From: Erythrobacter sp. Alg231-14
Lineage (GTDB): Bacteria > Pseudomonadota > Alphaproteobacteria > Sphingomonadales > Sphingomonadaceae
Assembly (NCBI RefSeq): GCF_900149685.1
Contig: NZ_LT702999.1
Location: 1,860,001 to 1,924,000 of the forward strand
Length of the DNA stretch: 64,000 nucleotides
Reading direction: 5' to 3'
Positions 17,443 through 26,330 of the stretch are shown piece after piece (position 1 is the first letter of the stretch; every line of letters begins with the position of its first letter). Both the position numbers and the translations under genes were made by a program. The notes below the pieces were generated by a model that saw only the letters and a program-made list of their open reading frames with translations, was not told the origin of the DNA and did no database searches.

Positions 17443-18600
17443 ATGACGTTTCGTAGACCTTCCCATATCGCCGCCGCCGCGCTCCTGCCAACCTTTGTGT
17501 TATGCGCGGCCTGTGGGGAAGCGCCCGCGCCTCCGCCCGATCCGCTTACACAAGAGGCTCTGGATGCGGTGTCCGAAGATGCTGGCGCCCCAAAGGACCA
17601 GATCGCCCGCCAAATCGATGAACTGTTCACGATGGAAGGTTTGGGCGAAACCCGCGCGGTTTTGGTGTTGGCCAACGGCAAGATCGCGGCTGAGCGATAC
17701 GGCGATGGATATTCATCCGAAACCAAATTCATCAGTTGGTCGATGGCCAAAACGGTGACCGCAGTTTTGGTCGGAATGCTGGTCGCCGACGGCTTGTTGA
17801 GCGTCGATGAACCCGCCCCGGTGCCGATGTGGCAACGATCCGGCGATCCGCGCGCAGACATCACGTTGCGCCATCTGTTACAAATGCGCGCCGGGTTGCG
17901 CCACACCGAAGCGGGCGATCCCCCGTATGATTCATCCGAAGTCCGCATGTTGTTCCTTGATGGGCGCGATGACATGGCCAAATGGGCGAAAGAGCAACCG
18001 TTGGAAGCCGAACCGGGTGAACGGTTTGAATATTCGTCCAACACCACCGTAATTCTGGCCGATATCGCCGCACGCGCTCTTACCGAAAGCGATGATCCCG
18101 TGGCGCGCCGCGACGCCGTGACAGATTACTTACAAGAGAGATTGTTCGGTCCTTTGGGCATGACCTCCATGGTGCCCGAATTCGACGCGTCCGGCACGTT
18201 GATCGGCGGCAGTTTGATGCACGCCACCGCACGCGATTGGGGCAAGTTTGGCGAATTCATGCGCGCCAAAGGGCGTGCGCCGGGCGGCGAGCAATTGGTG
18301 CCGAGCCGTTGGATCGAGGCGATGGTGGACCCTAGCCCAACCGCGCAACAATACGGATTTCAAACGTGGCTAAACCGCCCCTTGGGGCAGAAAGGCGCCG
18401 AGTTTGGTCATCCGCTTTTCCCTGAACGCGCGCCCGCAAACCTGTTCGCTCTGATCGGGCATATGGGGCAATATGTGCTCGTATCCCCAGATCAAGGGGT
18501 GACGATGGTCCGTCTGGGCCATTCCACCAGCGCCGAGCGGCCAGAGATGTTGCAACAAGCGGCCGACGTCATCGCTTTGTACCCTGTAGAAGGCGAATAA
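17443..18600 (+). CDS. serine beta-lactamase-fold lipoprotein (class C-like)
   Basis: 385 residues. Signal peptide with a likely lipidated Cys24 (LCAACGE). The catalytic S-x-x-K motif is at Ser100 in FISWSMAKTVTAVLVG, followed by LRHLLQMRAGL, a beta-lactamase/transpeptidase signature helix. The Tyr motif is in RFEYSSNTTVILADI, where Y-S-S replaces the Y-x-N of AmpC, as in many esterase and peptidase members. The C-terminal part has YGFQTWLN and ALIGHMGQYVLVSPDQGV, the K-T-G-equivalent being a His-x-Gly variant. This points to a hydrolase of the AmpC-like superfamily (esterase or D-peptidase) rather than a resistance enzyme. Confidence 0.88.
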   Translation: MTFRRPSHIAAAALLPTFVLCAACGEAPAPPPDPLTQEALDAVSEDAGAPKDQIARQIDELFTMEGLGETRAVLVLANGKIAAERYGDGYSSETKFISWSMAKTVTAVLVGMLVADGLLSVDEPAPVPMWQRSGDPRADITLRHLLQMRAGLRHTEAGDPPYDSSEVRMLFLDGRDDMAKWAKEQPLEAEPGERFEYSSNTTVILADIAARALTESDDPVARRDAVTDYLQERLFGPLGMTSMVPEFDASGTLIGGSLMHATARDWGKFGEFMRAKGRAPGGEQLVPSRWIEAMVDPSPTAQQYGFQTWLNRPLGQKGAEFGHPLFPERAPANLFALIGHMGQYVLVSPDQGVTMVRLGHSTSAERPEMLQQAADVIALYPVEGE

Positions 18601-18615
18601 GAGCGCCCCTTACGC

Positions 18616-19419
18616 TCAGAGGTGGAACTGCCCCTCAACAACGGTGACGCACGGCCCGCCAAGCCATGCGCGACCACCATCAAGCGTAAGCGCAAGGTCC
18701 CCGCCGCGTTCGCTGGCCTGATAGGCCGTGAACTGATTGCGATTCAATTTTGCCGCCCAATAGGGGGTCAAGACCGAGTGCGCAGATCCGGTCACGCTGT
18801 CTTCGTCCACGCCGCCGCCGGGTACGAAAACACGGCTCACGATGTCGGTGTTGTCGCCGGGGGCGGTGCAGATGAATTGATCTGTCCCCAGTTTGCCCAG
18901 CCCCGCAATGTCGGGCGCAAGGGCGCGCACCGCCGCTTCGTCGGCGAATTCAAACACCGAATAGCCGATATGTTCATCGCCCGATCGATAGGTTGAAATC
19001 GGCGTCGCGCCCAACAAGGCCTCGGCTTCGGGGTAGGCGCGCGGAGCGGTCGGGATTGCGGGGAGACCCACTTCGTATCCGGCATCTGCTCTGCGCACTT
19101 CGAGGATGCCGGATTTGCGCGTGCGAAACGTCAACCGATCCCCGCCATCGCGCGACAGCAGGATATGCCCGCTGGCCATGGTCGCATGGCCGCAAAGTGC
19201 GATCTCATATGTCGGCGTGCACCACCGCAATTCCCAATCGGCCTCTCCGGTCGCATCGCGCACGACAAAGGCCGTTTCGGCGAACAGGTTTTCCGCGCCG
19301 ATCGCCACCAATTGATCATCCGGCAACCATTCGTCGAGCACCATAACGGCCGCCTGATTGCCGCCAAAGGGCTTCGCGCTGAAGGCATCGACATGCCAAT
19401 AGGGTATCGTCTTTGTCAT
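18616..19419 (-). CDS. PhzF-family phenazine biosynthesis-like isomerase
   Basis: 267 residues from the ATG at 19419. The family motifs are complete: HVDAFSAKPFGGNQAAVMVL at the N-terminus, the catalytic Glu in ENLFAETAFVV, EIALCGHATMASGHIL in the first half and GGGVDEDSVTGSAHSVLTPY in the second. This diaminopimelate-epimerase fold enzyme class isomerises or dehydrates small metabolites; true PhzF acts on DHHA, while stand-alone homologues as here have mostly unknown substrates. It follows pdxH by ten bases in the same direction, so they form an operon. Upstream in-frame sequence to 19590 overlaps pdxH and is not part of it. Confidence 0.9.
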   Translation of the reverse strand: MTKTIPYWHVDAFSAKPFGGNQAAVMVLDEWLPDDQLVAIGAENLFAETAFVVRDATGEADWELRWCTPTYEIALCGHATMASGHILLSRDGGDRLTFRTRKSGILEVRRADAGYEVGLPAIPTAPRAYPEAEALLGATPISTYRSGDEHIGYSVFEFADEAAVRALAPDIAGLGKLGTDQFICTAPGDNTDIVSRVFVPGGGVDEDSVTGSAHSVLTPYWAAKLNRNQFTAYQASERGGDLALTLDGGRAWLGGPCVTVVEGQFHL

Positions 19420-19429
19420 GGGGTCATCC

Positions 19430-20083
19430 TTAGGGGTAAAGCAACGTGTCGGACCAACCGGCATCCGTGCGGGCGAAGACCCGCCGGTCATGCAGGCGAT
19501 TGTCGCGATCAATCCAGAATTCGATGCGTTCGGGGCGAACGGTAAAGCCGGTCCAATGCGATGGGCGCGGCACTTTACCGACCGCCTCATGTTCGGCCCA
19601 CATCGCTTTCACGCGGTCCAAATAGTCCTGACGCTGTGGCAAAGGGCGCGATTGATCGCTGGCGGCGGAACCGACTTGGCTGTTGTAGGCGCGCGAGTGG
19701 AAGTAGGCGTCGGCGCGTTCCGGCGTTACCTCCTCCAACGGCCCCTCAATACGGATCTGCCGGCGCAGGCTCTTCCAATGGAACAGCAGGCTGGCATGGG
19801 CGTTCGCGCGGACTTCTCCGCCTTTGCGGCTTTCAGCGTTGGTGAAGAAGGTGAAGCCGCCTTGAGGTCCCGATTCGCCGGGGCCGTGTCCTTTGAGCAA
19901 GACCATGCGCACCGATGGCCGTCCATCCGGCGTCGCCGTTGCCAAAGCCATTGCGTTGGAATCGTTCGGCTCACTATCCCGGGCCAACGCGAACCATTCA
20001 TCAAACAATGCAAAGGGGTCCGCACCGGCGGGGATCACACTGTCGGCCAATTGCGCCGAATCAAGAGCATCAGGAGAGGTCAT
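19430..20083 (-). CDS. pdxH: pyridoxamine 5'-phosphate oxidase
   Basis: 217 residues, normal length. DPFALFDEWFALARDSEPND and AMALATATPDGRPSVRMVLL are the N-terminal FMN-binding signature. GFTFFTNAESRKGGEVRANA, ASLLFHWKSLRRQIRIEGPL and the C-terminal RIEFWIDRDNRLHDRRVFA are diagnostic. It oxidises PNP or PMP to pyridoxal phosphate using FMN and oxygen. First gene of the pdxH-phzF pair. A broad noncoding stretch lies upstream. Confidence 0.95.
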   Translation of the reverse strand: MTSPDALDSAQLADSVIPAGADPFALFDEWFALARDSEPNDSNAMALATATPDGRPSVRMVLLKGHGPGESGPQGGFTFFTNAESRKGGEVRANAHASLLFHWKSLRRQIRIEGPLEEVTPERADAYFHSRAYNSQVGSAASDQSRPLPQRQDYLDRVKAMWAEHEAVGKVPRPSHWTGFTVRPERIEFWIDRDNRLHDRRVFARTDAGWSDTLLYP

Positions 20084-20525
20084 GCGTGGCTTTCCTTAAC
20101 CGCCGTAGCGGCGCAGTGGTATGCCGCCATCGCGGCGGGGTGTTGGTGCGGCTTACACCGAGACATGGACCGCATGTTACACGGTCCAAAGGCCAAAATC
20201 TTGGCGCTGTGTATATGGTTGCAAAGGTCTCTTTTCGAAAGGCTTTTAACACGGACGCGCATGACGGCGATCCTTAGAGCGCCGGGACACAGTAGGAAAG
20301 CCTGGGCATGATTGCGTGCGCTGCATGATGGAACGCGTAAAAAGCCACTCAATTGATTGGGTTATTGGGGCCGAATGCGACCCAGATCATAGACGTCACA
20401 CAGCGAATTTGGGGGTCATGGCGGGGCGACCTTCACACGCAGATTCGACGATAAGGTAAATTTTGCTTTCCCGAAATTGCGCAGCACGCTTGCACCTGCC
20501 CACCGCCTCACCTAGCTAACACACC
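20084..20525. other. 442-base intergenic region between pdxH and the DnaJ-family gene
   Basis: Divergent promoter region. It contains a hairpin GGACCG-N9-CGGTCC at 20167-20187 without a T run on either strand. No convincing coding gene, tRNA or known riboswitch was recognised; open frames here lack ribosome sites and family resemblance. It must hold the promoters for pdxH (minus) and the DnaJ-family gene (plus). Confidence 0.5.
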
Positions 20526-21533
20526 ATGTCCGACCCTTATCGCACTCTTGGCTTGGCGCGCACGGCTTCCGAAAAGGAAATCAAAAGCGCCTATCGAAAG
20601 CTTGCCAAAGAGCTTCACCCTGACCGCAACACCGACAATCCGAAGGCGGCTGAGAAATTCTCGGACGCGACAAAGGCGTATGATTTGTTGTCCGACAGCG
20701 ACAAACGCGCGCAATTTGATCGCGGTGAAATCGACGCGGAGGGCAATCCTCTCAATCCGTTTGGCGGAATGGGCGGAGCAGGTCGCGGGTTTGGGCGTGG
20801 ATTTGGCGGCGCTGGCCCCAGACCAGGTGGCCCCGGCGGGTATCGCGACCAAGAATTTGGCGGGTTCGATTCCAACGACATGGATTTGGGCGATCTTTTC
20901 GAAGGGCTGTTCGGCGGCCGTTCCAAACAAAACGAATCCACAGGACGGCGCGGATTTGGCGGTGGACGTGGTGCGCCCCCGCCCCCTCTAAAGCGCGGCG
21001 CGGATATTCAATATCGTTTGGCGGTGCCGTTCGTTGATGCCGCCTCTGGTCGCGATCAACGCATCACATTGGCCGACGGCAAAGCGATCAATTTGAAACT
21101 GCCCGGCGGGGTCGAAGACGGCACACAAATGCGCCTTAAAGACAAGGGGCACAAAGGATCGGGCGGCAATGGCGATGGGATCGTTATGGTCGAAATCGCC
21201 GCGCATCCGTTTTTCCGCCGCGATGGAGACAACATTCGGATGGATTTGCCGATCACTTTGAACGAGGCGGTCAACGGCGGCAAAGTCAAATGCCCCACGG
21301 TCGATGGCCCGGTCATGTTGACGTTAAAACCCGGCGCCAATGGCGGCACGGTGATGCGGCTTTCTGGCAAGGGGTGGACCAAGAAATCTTCCAATCCGGG
21401 CAAGGGGAAACCGGTCCGCGGCGATCAATTGGTGACGTTGGAAATTCAGATGCCCGAAGATCTGGATGGGTTGAAAGAACAGTTGGGCGATTGGAACGAT
21501 CCGGCCACCCCGCGCGAAAAATTCGGCCTTTAA
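20526..21533 (+). CDS. DnaJ-family co-chaperone without zinc finger (CbpA-like)
   Basis: 335 residues. The J domain spans about 4-68 (YRTLGLARTASEKEIKSAYR, HPD at about 37-39 in LHPDRNTDN, then AYDLLSDSDKRAQFDRGE). A Gly/Phe-rich linker follows (GGMGGAGRGFGRGFGGAG). There is no C-x-x-C-x-G-x-G zinc domain; the C-terminal beta-sandwich pair begins around RGADIQYRLAVPFVDAASGR and includes AHPFFRRDGDNIRMDLPITL. This is type II DnaJ, resembling CbpA: it stimulates DnaK ATPase and delivers substrates. It starts close upstream of the YihY-family gene (24-base gap). Confidence 0.92.
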   Translation: MSDPYRTLGLARTASEKEIKSAYRKLAKELHPDRNTDNPKAAEKFSDATKAYDLLSDSDKRAQFDRGEIDAEGNPLNPFGGMGGAGRGFGRGFGGAGPRPGGPGGYRDQEFGGFDSNDMDLGDLFEGLFGGRSKQNESTGRRGFGGGRGAPPPPLKRGADIQYRLAVPFVDAASGRDQRITLADGKAINLKLPGGVEDGTQMRLKDKGHKGSGGNGDGIVMVEIAAHPFFRRDGDNIRMDLPITLNEAVNGGKVKCPTVDGPVMLTLKPGANGGTVMRLSGKGWTKKSSNPGKGKPVRGDQLVTLEIQMPEDLDGLKEQLGDWNDPATPREKFGL

Positions 21534-21557
21534 AGAGACAGCCCTAGAGAAACCGAT

Positions 21558-22628
21558 TTGGCAATTAACGGGCATCCTCCTCATCTCCCACCGCCATCAG
21601 AGCGTCGGCTGCAATCGCTTTCGCCGGAGGCGCGGCGCGCCGATTTCCTTAGAACGCAAAGCCTGTTGCGAGAGGATGGCGTTGCAACGGACGGGATAAG
21701 CGCGGCAATTTCCCGCAGCGATTTGGCCAGTCGGATCGGCCCGGGCACCCGCGTTTTTGAAGTGGTGCGGCGCATCGTCGCCGGCACGTATCGCGATGGT
21801 TTTATCCATGCGGGCAACCTCGCCTATCTGTCGATGTTGGCGATATTCCCGTTCTTTATTCTAGGCGCGGCTTTGTTCGAATTGGTCGGCGGGCGCGATC
21901 GAGCGATCGAATTGGTAACCGCCGTGTTGAACGCGATGCCGCCCACCGTGGCCCGCGCGATAGAACCGGTTGCACAAGACGTAATCTATGCCCGCGATGG
22001 ATGGTTGTTGTGGTTTGGCGCCATCGTCGCCCTTTGGACCGTATCCAGCTTGATCGAATCCATCCGCGACATCCTGCGCCGGGCCTATGGAACACAGGCG
22101 AGCCAAGCGTTTTGGAAATACCGATTGCTCTCGGTCGGGCTGATATTGGTCGCGGTCATATTGTTGATGGCATCGTTGTTTGCTCAGGTCGTGATTGGCG
22201 CTGCGCAACAGGTGATAATCGCCAATTTCCCGCAATTGTCAGAAGCGATCGATGCATTGCGGATATCCCGCCTATTCCCGGCCTTGGGCCTTACGGGATC
22301 ACTGTACCTATTGTTTTACACACTGACCCCGGCGCAATACCGGGCCAAGTCGTTTCCTAAGTGGCCCGGCGCGGTGTTCACGGCGCTTTGGTGGCTTGGC
22401 GTGACAACCGCATTGCCGCCGATCCTGCGCAGCTTTTTCGCCTACAGCTTAACCTACGGCAGTTTGGCCGGGATCATCATTGCGTTGTTCTTTTTCTGGC
22501 TCGTTGGGCTTGGTCTCGTTATCGGGGCGGAATTGAACGCAGCGCTCACCGAACCGGAGGCGGTCGACCCCGATGGCATCGCGCCACAACCGGCCACCGA
22601 CGACACCACAGAGCAACACAACACATAA
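21558..22628 (+). CDS. YihY/BrkB-family inner membrane protein
   Basis: 356 residues with a TTG start, as no ATG or GTG fits upstream of the conserved region. A Pro/Arg-rich cytoplasmic N-terminus (about 65 residues) precedes GFIHAGNLAYLSMLAIFPFF, the family signature, and about six membrane helices (LLSVGLILVAVILLMASLFA, ALGLTGSLYLLFYTLTP, PGAVFTALWWLGVTTALPPI, GSLAGIIIALFFFWLVGLGL with LVIGAELNAA). Formerly called ribonuclease BN by mistake; function unknown. The C-terminus is acidic. It continues the DnaJ-family transcript and leads to fabI 37 bases later. Confidence 0.88.
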   Translation: MAINGHPPHLPPPSERRLQSLSPEARRADFLRTQSLLREDGVATDGISAAISRSDLASRIGPGTRVFEVVRRIVAGTYRDGFIHAGNLAYLSMLAIFPFFILGAALFELVGGRDRAIELVTAVLNAMPPTVARAIEPVAQDVIYARDGWLLWFGAIVALWTVSSLIESIRDILRRAYGTQASQAFWKYRLLSVGLILVAVILLMASLFAQVVIGAAQQVIIANFPQLSEAIDALRISRLFPALGLTGSLYLLFYTLTPAQYRAKSFPKWPGAVFTALWWLGVTTALPPILRSFFAYSLTYGSLAGIIIALFFFWLVGLGLVIGAELNAALTEPEAVDPDGIAPQPATDDTTEQHNT

Positions 22629-22665
22629 CAAGCAGGCCGATGGCCTCACAGCAGGAGAACCGAAC

Positions 22666-23490
22666 ATGACGCAGCTAATGAAAGGCAAGCGCGGCCTGAT
22701 CATGGGGCTCGCCAATGACAAGTCGCTGGCGTGGGGAATCGCACGGACTTTGGCCGAACATGGCGCGGAATTGGCGTTTTCCTACCAAGGTGACGCCTTG
22801 GCCAAACGGGTGAAGCCACTGGCCGCGCAATTGGGCAGTGATTTTACGTTCGAATGCGATGTATCCGATATGGACTCATTGGACGCCGGGTTTGCCCAAT
22901 TGAAAGAGCGTTGGGGAACGCTTGATTTCGTAGTTCACGCCGTTGGGTTTTCTGACAAATCGGAATTGCGCGGCAAATATGTCGACACCAGCCTCGACAA
23001 TTTCCTGATGACGATGAACATCTCTGCCTATTCGCTGGTCGCGGTGACGAAACGAGCCGTGGAATTGATGCCACCCCTGGCCGAAGACGGCACCGGTGGT
23101 GGCTCAATCCTGACGCTAACTTACTACGGTTCAGAGAAAGTTATCCCACATTACAACGTGATGGGCGTTGCAAAGGCGGCGTTGGAGGCGAGCGTGCGCT
23201 ACCTTGCCAACGACCTTGGTCCTGCCGGAATCCGCGTCAACGCGATCAGCGCTGGCCCGGTCAAAACCCTCGCGGCAAGCGGGATTGGCGATTTTAGATA
23301 CATACTAAAATGGAATGAATTGAACGCGCCTTTACGTAGAAACACTAATATAGATGATGTTGGTGGATCGGGCCTTTATTTCCTTTCGGAACTTTCTTCG
23401 GGTGTAACCGGCGAAGTCCAACACGTTGATAGTGGCTATCACGTAGTAGGGATGAAACAAGAAGATGCACCCGATGTGGCTCTTTCTTAG
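22666..23490 (+). CDS. fabI: enoyl-[acyl-carrier-protein] reductase (NADH)
   Basis: 274 residues from the ATG at 22666, which has an AGGAG site. KGKRGLIMGLANDKSLAWGI is the FabI cofactor-binding motif. The catalytic Y-x(6)-K is in HYNVMGVAKAALEASVRYLA, preceded by LTYYGSEKVIP. AISAGPVKTLAASGI is the substrate-binding loop. It catalyses the last step of the fatty-acid elongation cycle and is the target of triclosan-type inhibitors. The frame extends upstream of 22666 into the YihY-family gene but that part is not conserved. The codons of the last 70 residues are noticeably richer in A/T (ATACTAAAATGG, AACACTAATATAGATG) than neighbouring sequence. Confidence 0.95.
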   Translation: MTQLMKGKRGLIMGLANDKSLAWGIARTLAEHGAELAFSYQGDALAKRVKPLAAQLGSDFTFECDVSDMDSLDAGFAQLKERWGTLDFVVHAVGFSDKSELRGKYVDTSLDNFLMTMNISAYSLVAVTKRAVELMPPLAEDGTGGGSILTLTYYGSEKVIPHYNVMGVAKAALEASVRYLANDLGPAGIRVNAISAGPVKTLAASGIGDFRYILKWNELNAPLRRNTNIDDVGGSGLYFLSELSSGVTGEVQHVDSGYHVVGMKQEDAPDVALS

Positions 23491-23510
23491 CGCCCCACTC
23501 AATTGCCCGG

Positions 23511-23558
23511 TTCTGACCTCAAGTGTATTCGATGAACACTTGAAGAAGGGCCGGTTTT
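23511..23558 (+). terminator. probable fabI terminator
   Basis: TCAAGTGT-N9-ACACTTGA is a perfect 8-base stem (23519-23543), extended by TTCT/AGAA outside it, then GGGCCGG and four T. It lies 20-70 bases after the fabI stop and before the polysaccharide locus. Confidence 0.55.
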
Positions 23559-23602
23559 AGCAAACATCGTGCGGCCCGATTGAAAGGCAATTGGGTCGCA
23601 TC

Positions 23603-25543
23603 ATGTTGAAGAAAACCACTTCACCCCCGACTCCCATGACTGTGAATATGCGCGCGGCGATTGACCGTGTGGACACGTTCACGCGCGGGCAAAAACGCCT
23701 CTTGGTCGCGGCCATTGATGCCGGCCTATGCGTGGTGGCGGTGTGGTGCGCTTTCTTCCTGAGACTGGGAGAATGGCAATTCTTCACCGAAGGCGTCGCG
23801 AAACTGGCGACGGGCGCGCTGATCTTTTGGTTTATGAGCGCCGTCCTAATCGGTGTGTACCGCGAAATGTTCCGGTTTTCCGGTGGTGGAACGATGATCC
23901 GCATCGGCAAGGCGGTGGCGATTATGTCGGTGCCGATGGTTGTGATGTTCTTGGCATTTACGGTCGTGGGTGTGCCGCGCACATTGGCCGTTCTCCAACC
24001 TCTGATCTTCTTCTTATTGTTGGGCTTTAGCCGGTCGGCGATGCGCTATCTCATAATGGATCTGGGCGCGCCCCAATCCTATAGCGGGCAACCGCGGCGT
24101 ATTTTGATCTATGGTGCAGGCGCAGAAGGCGTCAGCCTCGCCAATGCGATCCGTCACGAACCCGGTTTGCAAGTGGCCGCCTTTGTCGATGACGATGGCT
24201 TGAAACATGGACAGCGGCTGGATCGCCTAAAGATCTACAATTCGTCGCTGCTGCCCACTTTGATCAGCAAGCACAAAATCAGCGATATCTATCTCGCTCT
24301 GCCGCGCCTTTCCCGCAGCGCGAAACAAAAGATCATGGAAAGCCTAAGCCAGCATCCGGTTCAGGTCATGGCGCTGCCCAAAGTGCGCGACATCATCGAA
24401 GGCGGCGTTTCGATCAATGAGTTTCGCGAAATCGATATCTCTCAATTGTTGGGCCGCCCAGCCATCGCGCCTGACCCCCAATTGATGGCAGGGACCATCA
24501 CCGGGAAGACGGTGATGGTAACCGGCGCGGGCGGTTCCATCGGCAGCGAATTGTGCGCCCAGATCGCACAATTGAATCCAGCCAAATTGATCCTCGTCGA
24601 AGTGAGCGAATTTGCGCTCTATTCCGTTGATCACACGCTGCAATCGATGGCAAAAACCATCGGCGCGCCGTTCGAGATCGTCCCTGAGTTGTGCAATGTT
24701 TCCGACAGACCATCGGTTACACGCGTGATCCAACGCCACCGGCCCGACACGATCTTTCACGCCGCCGCATACAAGCACGTTCCCTTGGTAGAGGCGAATG
24801 TGATTGGGGGCGCGCGCAACAACATTTTTGGCACGCTCAACACGGTCATGGCCGCATTGAATTCGGGCGTTTCCAATTTCATCCTGATCAGCACCGACAA
24901 AGCCGTGCGTCCCACCAACATTATGGGCGCGACCAAACGTGTCTGCGAACAAATCCTACAGGCATATGCCAGCCGCCCCGACAAATCGAACGGCACCATT
25001 TTCACCATGGTCCGGTTCGGCAATGTGCTGGGTTCATCGGGATCGGTGGTGCCTTTGTTCAAACGTCAGATCAAAGAAGGCGGACCGCTGACCATCACCG
25101 ATCGTCGGATCAACCGGTACTTTATGACGATCCCAGAGGCCGCCGAATTGGTCATTCAAGCCGGCGCAATGGCCGATGGCGGGGAGGTCTATGTCTTGGA
25201 CATGGGTGAGCCGGTCAAGATCATCGATTTGGCGCGAACCATGATCCGCCTTTCCGGATTGCAAGAGATCGATCAACAATCACCCGACGGCGATATTGAA
25301 ATCGTAGAGGTCGGCCTGCGCCCAGGCGAAAAGCTCTATGAAGAATTGTTGATCGGCGACAATCCGCGCGAAACATCGCACGCCCGCATCATGCAGGCGC
25401 GTGAAAGCCACATGTCCTTTGACGCGCTAACCGATGCGGCATCCCACCTGCTCGAAGCGATTGATGCCGGGCAAGCGGACGAAGTGCGCGCGATCATCGC
25501 CGATATGGTTCCCGAATACGCCCCGGCCCCCGCCCCGGCATAA
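23603..25543 (+). CDS. WbpM/CapD-type UDP-GlcNAc 4,6-dehydratase, membrane-anchored
   Basis: 646 residues from the ATG at 23603. The N-terminal third has four membrane helices (LVAAIDAGLCVVAVWCAFFL, TGALIFWFMSAVLIGVYREM, AIMSVPMVVMFLAFTVVGVP, LIFFLLLGFSRSAM). A first Rossmann domain has ILIYGAGAEGVSLANAIRHE. The second, catalytic SDR domain has MVTGAGGSIGSELCAQIAQL and LISTDKAVRPTNIMGATKRV, where Met replaces the usual catalytic Tyr, as reported for WbpM-type large dehydratases. PGEKLYEELLIGDN is a late signature. The enzyme makes UDP-4-keto-6-deoxy-GlcNAc, the first step to bacillosamine, QuiNAc, FucNAc or legionaminic acid. It heads the export half of the polysaccharide locus and can supply the aminotransferase in the opposite operon. 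Confidence 0.92.
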   Translation: MLKKTTSPPTPMTVNMRAAIDRVDTFTRGQKRLLVAAIDAGLCVVAVWCAFFLRLGEWQFFTEGVAKLATGALIFWFMSAVLIGVYREMFRFSGGGTMIRIGKAVAIMSVPMVVMFLAFTVVGVPRTLAVLQPLIFFLLLGFSRSAMRYLIMDLGAPQSYSGQPRRILIYGAGAEGVSLANAIRHEPGLQVAAFVDDDGLKHGQRLDRLKIYNSSLLPTLISKHKISDIYLALPRLSRSAKQKIMESLSQHPVQVMALPKVRDIIEGGVSINEFREIDISQLLGRPAIAPDPQLMAGTITGKTVMVTGAGGSIGSELCAQIAQLNPAKLILVEVSEFALYSVDHTLQSMAKTIGAPFEIVPELCNVSDRPSVTRVIQRHRPDTIFHAAAYKHVPLVEANVIGGARNNIFGTLNTVMAALNSGVSNFILISTDKAVRPTNIMGATKRVCEQILQAYASRPDKSNGTIFTMVRFGNVLGSSGSVVPLFKRQIKEGGPLTITDRRINRYFMTIPEAAELVIQAGAMADGGEVYVLDMGEPVKIIDLARTMIRLSGLQEIDQQSPDGDIEIVEVGLRPGEKLYEELLIGDNPRETSHARIMQARESHMSFDALTDAASHLLEAIDAGQADEVRAIIADMVPEYAPAPAPA

Positions 25544-25603
25544 TCGCCGCTCCAAAACCCCCATTCCAACCCTCACCCGACGCCGCGCGCAAAGGAGAAC
25601 CCT

Positions 25604-26317
25604 GTGAAATTGTTGCCGAAATCTTGGCCAAATATGTGCGTGCTTGCCGCGTCCGCTGCGCTGCTTGGCGCGTGCGCTTCGGACCCCGCCCCGCTGCAAA
25701 CCACGCAGTATGTTTCGGTGCTCGATGCGGATCAATTGCCGGCCCCGCTGGACAACACTGGGATCCTTGGCCCGCTTGATCGGGTGCGGGTCGATGTTTT
25801 CGGCGTCGAAGAGCTAACCCGCGAAGTACAAATCGATGGCAGTGGCCGGATGTCCTACCCTTTCATCGGGTCGATGGACGTGTCGGGCAAAGCGCCTGCC
25901 GCGATCGAAACACTGATCGCAGCCCGGTTGAGCGAAGGGTACGTCCGCGACCCTCAGGTCTCCGTCAATCTGGTCGACACGGTCAGCCAAACCATCGCCA
26001 TCGAAGGAGAGGTGGAAAGCCCCGGCATTTACGCAGCGGCAGGGCAATTGACCCTGTTGCGCGCGCTGGCATTGGCCGGCGGGCCCAGTGAATTTGCATT
26101 GCGCGAGCAGGTCGTCGTCTTTCGCGACGTTGGCGAGGATCGCTATGCCGCCGTCTACAATTTGGACGCGGTGCGGCGCGGCGCTCTCAACGATCCACGC
26201 ATCTACGCCAACGACATCATTGTTTTGGGCGATTCGCCACGGCGCCGGTCCATCGACCGTCTGGTGACGATTGCCCCTGCCCTCGCATCCCCGCTCGTGA
26301 TTCTTTTCACCCGCTAA
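25604..26317 (+). CDS. polysaccharide export lipoprotein (Wza-like)
   Basis: 237 residues from GTG at 25604, preceded by AAAGGAGA. Signal peptide with Cys24 (LLGACASD). The PES domain runs from GPLDRVRVDVFGVEELTREV through GRMSYPFIGSMDVSGKAPAA. It is followed by one SLBB domain (IAIEGEVESPGIYAAAGQLT and LLRALALAGGPSEFALREQV). Shorter than E. coli Wza (about 379), which has more domains and a C-terminal amphipathic helix; short versions are usual in Sphingomonads. It forms the outer-membrane channel for capsule or exopolysaccharide and acts with the adjacent tyrosine kinase. Confidence 0.92.
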   Translation: MKLLPKSWPNMCVLAASAALLGACASDPAPLQTTQYVSVLDADQLPAPLDNTGILGPLDRVRVDVFGVEELTREVQIDGSGRMSYPFIGSMDVSGKAPAAIETLIAARLSEGYVRDPQVSVNLVDTVSQTIAIEGEVESPGIYAAAGQLTLLRALALAGGPSEFALREQVVVFRDVGEDRYAAVYNLDAVRRGALNDPRIYANDIIVLGDSPRRRSIDRLVTIAPALASPLVILFTR

Positions 26318-26330
26318 TCAGGTAACGGCC

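Noticed and set aside
19418..20311. 297-residue plus-strand frame running into the 442-base gap
   Set aside because: Mostly antisense to pdxH; the part in the gap has no recognisable domain and no start signal.
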